From the NCBI RefSeq assembly GCF_907165205.1, contig NC_058192.1, positions 36,670,001 to 36,734,000 on the forward strand: DNA of 64,000 bases, in the 5' to 3' direction. The position numbers and the translations under genes are program-made. The notes under the pieces are model-generated. The model was not told where the DNA came from and made no database searches. It saw nothing but the letters and a program-made list of their open reading frames with translations. Source of the DNA: Coccinella septempunctata. Lineage: Eukaryota; Arthropoda; Insecta; Coleoptera; Coccinellidae. Positions within the stretch are counted from its first letter, which is position 1. Every line of letters begins with the position of its first letter. Below, one piece after another: positions 8,046 through 17,633 of the stretch.

Positions 8046-8756
8046 ATGGGGAAAATACGAATTGAACAACATCAAACGGTGCTCCCAGTTGTTAATTTGG
8101 ATTATCTGGATGATAAATATGAATTTGAAAAAAGGAGAAAACATGGTGATCTCTTCCCAAACAGTTGTAGATTCATATTTGCTGGTCCAAGTGGTTGTGG
8201 AAAGTCAAATGCGTTATTGAGTTTAATTTTCGATTTAAATGGTTTAAATTTAGAAAATGTCTATATTTACTCAAAAAGTCTCTACCAGCCGAAATACCAG
8301 ATTTTAGAACATATTTTAAATAAAGTGCCTGGAGTGGGGTATTTCCCATTTAAGGAGAATGCTGAAATTGACGAACCAAACGATGCGAAAGCAAATTCTA
8401 TTTTTATTTTTGACGATGTCTTAGGTGAAAATCAAGATAAGATTAAATCATACTATGCTATGGGTAGACATAAATCGATAGATGTAGCATTTTTATGTCA
8501 GACATATGTTGCAGCCAAAAAACACATAATAAGAGATAATGCGAATATATTGGTCATATTCAAACAAGATGATGTAAATCTTAAACATATATTCAATGAA
8601 CATGTGTCACCGGATATGACATATGATGAATTTAAAAAAAATTGTGGAATCTGTTGGAATGACAATTTTGGATTTTTGGTAATTGTTAAAGACTTTGATT
8701 TGAACAATGGTCGTTATCGATTGGGGTTCGATAAATATATAGCACTAGATGATTAA
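8028..8756 (+). CDS. DNA-packaging ATPase (FtsK/HerA, A32-like)
   Basis: P-loop ATPase that would pump the genome into the capsid. Walker A is GPSGCGKS at residues 53-60; Walker B is IFIFDDV at about 125-131; a conserved MGRHKSIDVAFLCQTY segment (sensor/arginine finger region) follows. The length of 242 residues is normal for Polinton ATPases. The preferred start could be the second ATG (8046), giving MGKIRIEQ. The stop overlaps the start of the next gene by 8 bases, suggesting coupled expression. No damage is visible. Confidence 0.88.
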   Translation: MDFCLVMGKIRIEQHQTVLPVVNLDYLDDKYEFEKRRKHGDLFPNSCRFIFAGPSGCGKSNALLSLIFDLNGLNLENVYIYSKSLYQPKYQILEHILNKVPGVGYFPFKENAEIDEPNDAKANSIFIFDDVLGENQDKIKSYYAMGRHKSIDVAFLCQTYVAAKKHIIRDNANILVIFKQDDVNLKHIFNEHVSPDMTYDEFKKNCGICWNDNFGFLVIVKDFDLNNGRYRLGFDKYIALDD

Positions 8757-10008
8757 TATTCATTCGTATGCGATGCATTCCAACATGAAGATCAAATCAG
8801 CTCGGAATAGGAAAATTATTATTCAACAACTCATTCAGAATATTAAGAAAAAACATGCTGGACTTAAACTTGGAAAAATTGAGGGTGATGAAACTTTGGA
8901 AAGGCTATATACTCCAATAACAAAACAACTCAAGCGTATACAAGATGAACTTGGTAAAAAGTCTGTGAACCAGAATACTACTGATTTGAAGAATCTACAA
9001 GTACTAGAGAAGATTTCAGAACCACAATTTTCTTCAACACCAGATAATAGAGTTTTTCCTCGTAAAAGAAGTCAGGAGATATCTTTTCAACCATATAAGA
9101 GAATGAGTACCATTATGAAGCCATCACATTTCCGTTCACCCGAAGAGGAAGAAGAAGAGAAAGTCAATAAGATTGAAACGCATGACGAAGAAGAAGAAGA
9201 GGAGGAAGAAGAAGAAGGGCAAGAAGTGCCCTCGCTATTTACACCAAAATTGAAATTCAATAAACCTCAAAAAACTGGTTTGAAACGTCAACTAGTGAAT
9301 TTTTTACCTACAAAAGAAATTGTTACATCAAAAAATGATGATGATGGTGATGATGATGATAAAGACCATAGAGGAAATGATTCAGTTTTTATCGATGGAG
9401 ATAATAATGAATCTGAACAGTTTCTCAATGAATTGAACGATTTCAATAATGCCGAAACTTATTTGGAACAATATCCAGAAAGGGTCAGAGATTATGTTTA
9501 TTCGGCGTTAACACAACGTGATAACTATGATCATGCTTACGGACCTAAATATAATCATAAACTTTCAAAATGGACCTTAGATAAAACAACTGTAGACTTT
9601 CATCAGAAAACTGGCGACTTACTAATTGGTAATGAAAGGTTTAGTGGTACAGATGGGCTTTATAATTTGCTCTTTAAAAAAGAGCCACAAGAGTATAATA
9701 AATCTGATTTAGAAAATTATCGTAAAATACTGAAAATGACTAATGTTCATAGGAGAAAATTCGATTCTAATAATCCTGTTAAAGCGAATAAAGGATTTAA
9801 ATATCGTGAAATCATAAAACCATCAACTGGACATGGATTAATGTCATTCACCGAAAAACCTATTGAGTATATTTATTGGAATGATGTAAACGAAATTGTT
9901 AGTAGACTTCGGTTACCATATGCGTCCAAAATTGCCGGAAATACATCTGTTGATAATGAAATAGAGTCAATAGTCGAGGAGCTTCGAGAAGAAAAAGTTA
10001 TATATTGA
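8749..10008 (+). CDS. Large conserved Maverick protein (DUF8207-type)
   Basis: Intact 419-residue frame overlapping the ATPase stop. The N-terminal half is Lys-rich and then strongly acidic, with a poly-Glu run near residues 130-156 and an Asp run near 197-206. The C-terminal third is the conserved part: YGPKYNHK, then GTDGLYNLLFKK, DLENYRKILKMTN, VHRRKF and a GFKYREIIKP box. I recall this pattern as a domain repeatedly found in insect Polintons (catalogued, I believe, as DUF8207), with no known biochemical role. The position next to ATPase and integrase is conserved in such elements. It could be a virion core or replication protein. Confidence 0.7.
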   Translation: MINIHSYAMHSNMKIKSARNRKIIIQQLIQNIKKKHAGLKLGKIEGDETLERLYTPITKQLKRIQDELGKKSVNQNTTDLKNLQVLEKISEPQFSSTPDNRVFPRKRSQEISFQPYKRMSTIMKPSHFRSPEEEEEEKVNKIETHDEEEEEEEEEEGQEVPSLFTPKLKFNKPQKTGLKRQLVNFLPTKEIVTSKNDDDGDDDDKDHRGNDSVFIDGDNNESEQFLNELNDFNNAETYLEQYPERVRDYVYSALTQRDNYDHAYGPKYNHKLSKWTLDKTTVDFHQKTGDLLIGNERFSGTDGLYNLLFKKEPQEYNKSDLENYRKILKMTNVHRRKFDSNNPVKANKGFKYREIIKPSTGHGLMSFTEKPIEYIYWNDVNEIVSRLRLPYASKIAGNTSVDNEIESIVEELREEKVIY

Positions 10009-10039
10009 ATTGCATTGAGAGCAAAGTGATAAATTCAAT

Positions 10040-10657
10040 ATGTCTCTCGATAAGTTCGGACGTTCTTCTCATAGAAGTAAATTAAGAAATATTCAATCAA
10101 CTATCCCTATCTTTCTGCGAACCGCAGATGGTGACTTTGATTTCGGTAACCGCAAATCATGTAATGTTGGTAAACCTCTTGCCGATTCCGATAGCGCTAA
10201 TAAGGAATATGTAGATATTCAATTCGATACAATACATAATCAAATCAAATTAAATACCGCAGAATTCGGGAAGTTAGGACTGATTTTTCATCAATTTAAG
10301 GGTGAAGTTAATAATAGATTAGTTAATTTTGACATTAAACAACAGACATTTGATGAAAATCTTCAAGAGAGGTTTGAGTATTTCGAACAAGAATTAAGGC
10401 GAAGCAATCAAACATTGTCTTCACTTTCGCACGAATACTATCAGAAACTAGAACTTGATGTATATTTGAAGTCCCAGGAAGATAAATTAAACGCATTTCA
10501 AGATAAGGTTATAGAAGCATTAAATAAATTAAATAATAAAATCAAACAATTAGATGAAAAATTTACCCTTCATGTATACGAAGGAGAAAATACAAGTGGT
10601 TCGAGAACTACACAAACCAATTCGCAAAAACTTCCCTCGCAGAAGAACAATAATTAA
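10040..10657 (+). CDS. Fibre-like coiled-coil protein
   Basis: Intact 205-residue frame. It begins MSLDKFGR and has, near residues 38-58, a CNVGKPLADSDSANKEYVD segment. This N-x-G-x-P-x(4)-DA-x-N-K-x-Y-V-D type box also occurs in phage and viral tail-fibre proteins and in Polinton fibre-like proteins. From about residue 60 to 180 the sequence is predicted long coiled coil (heptads with Leu, Phe, Ile and many charged residues). The C-terminus is Ser/Thr/Gln-rich and overlaps the integrase frame by 104 bases. A vertex fibre or host-attachment role is an inference from this architecture. Confidence 0.6.
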   Translation: MSLDKFGRSSHRSKLRNIQSTIPIFLRTADGDFDFGNRKSCNVGKPLADSDSANKEYVDIQFDTIHNQIKLNTAEFGKLGLIFHQFKGEVNNRLVNFDIKQQTFDENLQERFEYFEQELRRSNQTLSSLSHEYYQKLELDVYLKSQEDKLNAFQDKVIEALNKLNNKIKQLDEKFTLHVYEGENTSGSRTTQTNSQKLPSQKNNN

Positions 10658-11501
10658 AGGATTAAATGACCTATGGCAAGCTGATTCAGCGCAAATGGAT
10701 CTTTACGCGAAGGAGAATAAAAATTTTAAATATATTTTAGTAGTTATAGATTGTTTTAGTAAATTTGTTCGAGTGAGAGCGCTTAAAACAAAAACCGGTG
10801 TGGAAGTATCGAACGCTTTCAAGAAAATTTTGCTAGATAGCAGAGTTAAACCGAAAAATCTTCAAACAGATCAAGGAAAGGAATTTTTTAATGTAAATTT
10901 TCAATCTCTGATGAAGGAAAATGATATAATACATTACTGCACCTATTCCAAAACCAAAGCTTATATAGCAGAAAGAGTTATAAGAACTATTAAGGAAAAA
11001 CTGTTTAAATACTTCAGTTTACATGGAACATACAAATGGATCGACAGCATATCCAGTATTGTTAATGAATATAATCAGACGAAACATCGTACTATTGGAA
11101 TGAAACCATGTGATGTTAATAAAAATAATGAGCAGAGTTTATTGAATACTAGATACAACCATATTAAGGTCGCTGGAAAGGGAAAATTTAAGGTTAATGA
11201 TATGGTGGGAATCAGCAAAGTCAAACATATATTCTCGAAAGGTTACACACCCAACTGGACCACAGAGATTTTTAAAATAAAAAAAGTTCAAATAACCAAT
11301 CCTGTAACATATCTTCTTGAGGATTCCAGTAGTCGTCCGATAGGGGGCGCTTTTTATGAGTTCGAATTACAGAAAGTAAAATATTCAGATGTATTTCTAG
11401 TGGAAAAAGTTCTTCGTAGAAAAGGAAAGAAAGTCTTAGTTCGTTGGTTGGGCTTAGACAAGTCGCATGACTCTTGGATTGATTCAACGAACGTACTTTA
11501 G
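10554..11501 (+). CDS. Retroviral-type integrase with C-terminal chromodomain
   Basis: DDE integrase of the Maverick. Catalytic residues: Asp in WQADSAQMD (44 or 49), Asp106 in LQTDQGKEF, and Glu140 in KAYIAERVIRTIK, about 33 residues later. The C-terminus (about 273-315, VEKVLRRKGKKVLVRWLGLD then SWID) is a chromodomain that probably directs integration to modified chromatin. The first about 35 codons overlap the fibre-like gene, so the real start may be further in. A short insert of AT-rich sequence and an AATAAA near 11741 follow. No damage is seen. Confidence 0.9.
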   Translation: MKNLPFMYTKEKIQVVRELHKPIRKNFPRRRTIIKGLNDLWQADSAQMDLYAKENKNFKYILVVIDCFSKFVRVRALKTKTGVEVSNAFKKILLDSRVKPKNLQTDQGKEFFNVNFQSLMKENDIIHYCTYSKTKAYIAERVIRTIKEKLFKYFSLHGTYKWIDSISSIVNEYNQTKHRTIGMKPCDVNKNNEQSLLNTRYNHIKVAGKGKFKVNDMVGISKVKHIFSKGYTPNWTTEIFKIKKVQITNPVTYLLEDSSSRPIGGAFYEFELQKVKYSDVFLVEKVLRRKGKKVLVRWLGLDKSHDSWIDSTNVL

Positions 11502-11531
11502 AATTGAGGTATCATTGTCCTACCACCTGAA

Positions 11532-11684
11532 ATGGATAGACTAGATGAGCACCTTAAGAATATTCAGAATCTGAAGAAACAAATTCAAGTCTATGAAACT
11601 AAGCAGAAGATGATTAAAAGTTTTGAAAAAATGATGATTTCCGATCAGAAGTCGAAGAAGTTCCATGGAATATGCCATCATTAA
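11532..11684 (+). CDS. Small coiled-coil frame downstream of integrase (50 aa)
   Basis: ATG-started 50-codon frame 30 bases after the integrase stop. The product is Lys/Gln/Met-rich with heptad spacing suggesting a short helix or coiled coil, and ends FHGICHH. It shares strand and spacing with the integrase and precedes a polyadenylation signal near 11741. Function is unknown; it may be a remnant or a genuine minor gene. Confidence 0.35.
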   Translation: MDRLDEHLKNIQNLKKQIQVYETKQKMIKSFEKMMISDQKSKKFHGICHH

Positions 11685-11829
11685 CCTTTTTCATATTATA
11701 ATTATATTCAGTTGAAATGAAATACATTTGTAGTTATAGAACAATAAAAAAATTGAATTACCTAGATAGTTTTATTTATCACAAATATAATATATTCAAT
11801 CCAGACCTTCAGGACTCAATTAACTGGGG

Positions 11830-11857
11830 GGCGATACTCTGGAGGCGACACTCTGGG
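11830..11857. repeat. Two tandem 14-bp units
   Basis: GGCGATACTCTGGA is followed directly by GGCGACACTCTGGG, two mismatches. Short GC-rich tandem units occur inside Maverick termini, and this pair sits where the element should end. That link is inference. Confidence 0.55.
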
Positions 11858-11985
11858 GCCCCCAATATTTTTACATCATTCAGACCCCCCAGTGACATCT
11901 CAGGGTTTAGTGTACTCCCAGGCGGCACGTGTAGTCCATGATCGCGTCATCAACGTATCACCAACAATTAAATTTCCTTATCAGC

Positions 11986-12068
11986 GAGCTGGCGCGGCCG
12001 CGTTGATAATCGGATTATATAAAACTATCCTAGGTTCGAATCCCGTCGACTTCAAGATTCTTTTTTTC
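11986..12068 (+). other. Possible tRNA-derived (SINE-like) Pol III promoter remnant
   Basis: GGTTCGAATCC at 12033-12043 matches the B-box consensus exactly. A weak A-box-like GAGCTGGCGCGG lies at 11986-11997, about 36 bases upstream (end to start), and a T run begins near 12061. The T-arm stem around the B box pairs poorly, so this is not a functional tRNA; a SINE head or decayed tRNA is the best reading. Confidence 0.3.
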
Positions 12069-12639
12069 CCCCCCTTTTTTTTTTATTACGGCCCCAAAAT
12101 ACAACTACATCTCTGAACCCCCACAATGGAACCACCTTTCAGGAGACCCAGCGCTCCGCGCTCCGCGCCCCACTACTCAGGGCAACCATATTCATACGAT
12201 TTCTAATATCTCAAGGTCAAATTTGAGCTAGAACATACATTGCTATACTACTGAGAAGCTTCCGAAACAAGTCGCTGCCTGGGGATCGTCAGGGCATGTC
12301 TGGAGCCGGCGCTGGACATGACAGCATGCGGGACGTCGGTGGCAGGATGTTGGGGAAGCGGGCTCCTGCTGCAAATGAAGCTACAGCTCCAAAGCAACAA
12401 CAGCAACCAACGAGTCCAATTCAATTGCCGACTCGAACTGCTTTTTTTTGTGTAGCAGGGGGAAAATCTGCAAATCAGACGAACCACCCTCTCCTGAGGG
12501 GAACAAGTGTGGGGTTTCTCACTCTTCTGAGCTCTAGACCCACTAAAAACCCTTAACTGCTTCTTGAATTTTGGTTCCGGGCATTTGCCTATAAACCGTT
12601 CATCTCTTAGTCGGTTTTCTTCTCGCACACTATCGTGCT

Positions 12640-15170
<2,531 letters not shown>

Positions 15171-15174
15171 TAGA

Positions 15175-15813
15175 AGATATGCCATGAATCGTTAATAATG
15201 AAAAATCTGAAAGCATTGAAGAAAACTCTGCAACAAAATGGCTATCCAAGTAAATTCATCAATAAAATAATGAATTTACCTTCAAATATACAAACAAGGA
15301 GAGAACGAGACGAAAATGAGGAAATAACAGATGAAAGCAGAAAATTGTACTGTACACTGCCGAATATTGAACAACTGTCGGATAAAACAATAAAAGAGTT
15401 CAGAAATGAAAACATAAAGATCACTAGAAAATATACACATAAAGTTGGAAAACTGTTTTCGGGAACAAAAGACAAAAAGAGGAATGATGAAAGATCAAAT
15501 ATTGTCTATAAAATTCCGTGTGGACAATGTGAGAAAAAATATATCGGGCAAACAGTTATTGAAGAACAGAATATCAGGACATAAAAGTGATATAAAAAAT
15601 CACCCGGAAAGATGTGCATTAGCGAAACATAGCTCAGAGGAAGACCATCAGATTAGATTCGAAGAGGCTAAAATACTAAAGTCGGAAAAAAACTACAAAA
15701 AAAGACTGTTTTTGGAAATGTACCACATAAACAAGGAAAAAGATCCCATGAATAAAAAAACTGACACAAGTTCATTAAGTAACATCTATACATATTTAAT
15801 CTCAGAACAATAG
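15175..15813 (+). pseudogene. PLE GIY-YIG endonuclease region, frameshifted
   Basis: Two frames (open 15175-15584 and 15445-15813) together carry the linker (ICHES, then KKTLQQNGYPSKFINKI), the endonuclease start KKYIGQT near 15537-15557, then HKSDIKNHPERCALAKH and the C-terminal NKKTDTSSLSNIYTYL. The shift occurs inside the endonuclease after GQT, so the gene is inactive. GIY-YIG nucleases open the target DNA for PLE reverse transcription. Confidence 0.75.
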
Positions 15814-16052
15814 AGAAAACAAAGAGAGGTATACATGGGACCAGTGGATGGTTGAGAGACGAAGAAGAAGAAAAATGGGGAAGAAGAACAAGATGACCGA
15901 AGACTGACAGATTGTGGTGAATTATAGGTTAAAAGATGAAAGATTAATAATTTGACGTCAAAAATAAAAAACTGATAGATAGTTAAAAATTGTTGTATAT
16001 TTTATGAATTTTAATAAAACAAAGAAAAGATCTTGCTTTTGTGTAAGTAATT

Positions 16053-16283
16053 TTAACCCATAATAACCTAGTGTTACACATATGTAACGCAAATTTCACT
16101 GGCAAATCTATTTTATTTCTCAGTAACTGTAGCTATTAGCGTTACATATATGTAACACCATTTTTCTCAAACAAAAACTATACAATTTTCAAACAGAAAT
16201 TGAGTTGTTTTTGTCTTGTACACTCTATAAAGAATATTTATTCAATTAGAATAGTGATCATAACTCAGGTTATTAAGGGTTAA
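16053..16283. mobile_element. piggyBac-type MITE (223 bp) with TTAA duplications
   Basis: TTAA occurs at 16053-16056 and 16280-16283. Inside, the left end reads CCCATAATAACCT and the reverse complement of the right end reads CCCTTAATAACCT. TTAA target and CCC...GGG ends are the signature of the piggyBac superfamily. There is no coding sequence. Two internal 20-bp segments, GTGTTACACATATGTAACGC (16072-16091) and its near-exact inverse at 16138-16157, are each almost palindromic. The element interrupts the 3' region of PLE copy 2. Confidence 0.75.
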
Positions 16284-16347
16284 GAAACTAGAAAAATGTA
16301 ATGTTAAAATTGTAAATGTATTGATTGTTTGTTTTCCATTTTAGTAA

Positions 16348-16390
16348 ACCCTGAAGAAGAATAGAATTACTGTTCGAAAGCTTGGTGAAT
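16348..16390 (+). ncRNA. PLE hammerhead ribozyme motif (copy 2)
   Basis: Core CTGAAGA at 16351-16357 and GAAA at 16376-16379. Between them GAATAG and CTGTTC pair as a 6-bp stem II (one G-U) with an AATTA loop. This is the minimal hammerhead known from PLE terminal repeats. Stems I and III are short and not certain. Confidence 0.7.
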
Positions 16391-16565
16391 GACAAAAAAA
16401 GAGATCTAGTTTTTCTTTTCCGTCCTGTCAGTCTAATTTCCCTTAAAAAAACAAACCCCTATATATATATAGTATGAGGTAAGAGCCTTTTTGAACTATA
16501 AACATATGTTTCAGGGAATAGAGGCTCACTTTTGATAGGGAAAAATGTGGTACTCTTTTTTCTAA

Positions 16566-16602
16566 ACCAAGCTTTCGCAATACTTTATTGCTTCTTCAGG
16601 GT
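16566..16602 (-). ncRNA. PLE hammerhead ribozyme motif (copy 1, left end)
   Basis: On the minus strand CTGAAGA (16599-16593) is followed by a perfect 6-bp stem II, GCAATA/TATTGC with loop AAG, then GAAA (16576-16573). It is identical in core to the motif at the opposite end (30030-30056). Confidence 0.75.
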
Positions 16603-16857
16603 GTGTAAAATAAACAGATACAAACATTAATACATTCACGTAAATTAAAATCATCTCGTACATTACCGAATTTGAGGTTATTTAATGACAATTGTAACTG
16701 GTGTAACATTATATGGAAAAATTTTTTTGTTTTTATAATACAATTTGGTATGTTCATTGAATGAATTCTTAACTTAAAAAGCACTGTAATATTTTCTCTC
16801 AACTTATATTTTCTGGGTAGTATTTCTTGAAGTAATGTCATCTGTCCTTCTGTCCAA

Positions 16858-17457
16858 TCACTCATCGAGTGGGCCGTCATAGAATTCAATTTCTTTTTTT
16901 AACAGATAGCTGTATATATTACTCAATTTTTTGGTGTCAGATTTTTTATTTATAGAGTTTTCTCTTTTATTTATTTGGATCATCTCGTGGATGAGTCTCT
17001 TGTGGTGATTGTTTTCAGTTTTTAAAATTTCTACGTTTTCAAACTCAATTTGATGGTCCAGGTTATGCGCATGTGTCGCCAATGCACATCTATCTTTATA
17101 GTTTTTAATGTCTGATCTGTGTAGACTTATTCTGTTTTTCACCCATTGGGAAGTTTGGCCAACATAAATACCATGACAATCTTGACAACTTAGTTGATAC
17201 ACAACATAACTTTTCAATGTCTTCTGTATAGGGTCCTTGAGTACGCTGTATAATGATTTGACTGTTTTTTGGTTGTAAGTTGTTATTAACACTTCCTCAT
17301 CTCTAAAAATGGATTTGATTTTTGATGTCAGCCCCTTGATATCCGGAAAGGAGGCATAACGTTTGTCTGTTTTGTCTGTTGGTTCATTTCTTTCTTGATT
17401 TTGTTCGTTCGATCTAGGTGTTTCATTTGACGCATAAATCAATTTATTGATCATTGA
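16858..17457 (-). pseudogene. PLE copy 1, GIY-YIG endonuclease of the inverted arm
   Basis: Open frame of about 198 residues. It carries HGIYVGQTSQWVKNRISLHR (GIY-YIG with the conserved Arg), then DRCALATHAHNLDHQIEFE and the C-terminal KKSDTKKLSNIYSYLL. Its upstream end at 17457 abuts the (TTA)n tail of the CR1-like LINE. The preceding codons of the same gene resume, in the same orientation, at 27496-27675. The nuclease itself looks intact, but the polymerase part is missing from this arm. Confidence 0.85.
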
Positions 17458-17633
17458 TTATTATTATTATTATTATTATTATTTAATATTGATAAGAGAA
17501 GAGGCAGGAGCCTATCCATCTCAAATACATACAGATAAAAAAAAACACACTGACAGCGCAAGACGTACAAGAGTTCAAAAAGAATTATAACGATACAACC
17601 AAAAAGAAAAGGCAAGAAAATAGAGAATGAGAA

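Larger units (their letters stand above)
1..11700 (+). mobile_element. Maverick/Polinton (adintovirus-like) element, right-hand part
   Basis: The block carries the diagnostic Maverick set: protein-primed-type DNA polymerase B, double-jelly-roll-like major capsid protein, penton-like protein, adenain-like protease, packaging ATPase and a retroviral-type integrase with chromodomain. PolB, ATPase, integrase and fibre-like genes are on the plus strand; the capsid, protease and accessory genes are on the minus strand. The left end lies outside the window, so no terminal inverted repeat pair could be compared and the right boundary is only placed near 11.7-11.86 kb. Most frames are intact, but PolB and one accessory gene are frameshifted and the PLA2 motif has lost its histidine. 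This suggests an integrated copy that is no longer fully functional. Confidence 0.92.
11701..12639. other. Region without a clear gene between Maverick and Jockey fragment
   Basis: The base composition changes from AT-rich to GC-richer after about 11820. It contains a 14-bp direct repeat (11830-11857), G/C runs, and a Pol III-like B box at 12033-12043. A minus-strand frame at 12248-12628 is Arg/Ser/Cys-rich with no known motif and I do not call it a gene. The right end of the Maverick probably lies near the composition change, but without its left terminus the inverted repeat cannot be located. Confidence 0.5.
15171..16445 (+). mobile_element. Penelope-like element (copy 2), 3' part
   Basis: PLE fragment starting directly after the R4/Dong-like 3' end. 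It contains the end of the reverse transcriptase linker, a broken GIY-YIG endonuclease, and a 3' region with a hammerhead motif at 16351-16379. A piggyBac-type MITE is inserted in the 3' region. The fragment differs in sequence from the PLE at 16.5-30.1 kb, so it is another family or subfamily. Its right end lies at a short AT tract near 16460-16480. Confidence 0.7.

Noticed and set aside
1..11700. Maverick as a complete, active virus-like element
   Set aside because: The left end is outside the window, PolB and an accessory gene are frameshifted, and the PLA2 active site is altered.
11986..12060. Functional tRNA gene
   Set aside because: T-stem and acceptor pairing fail; only the B box matches.
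12248..12628. 126-codon minus-strand frame in GC-richer sequence
   Set aside because: Arg/Ser/Cys-rich, no motif, overlapping frames on the other strand, and no neighbouring context.
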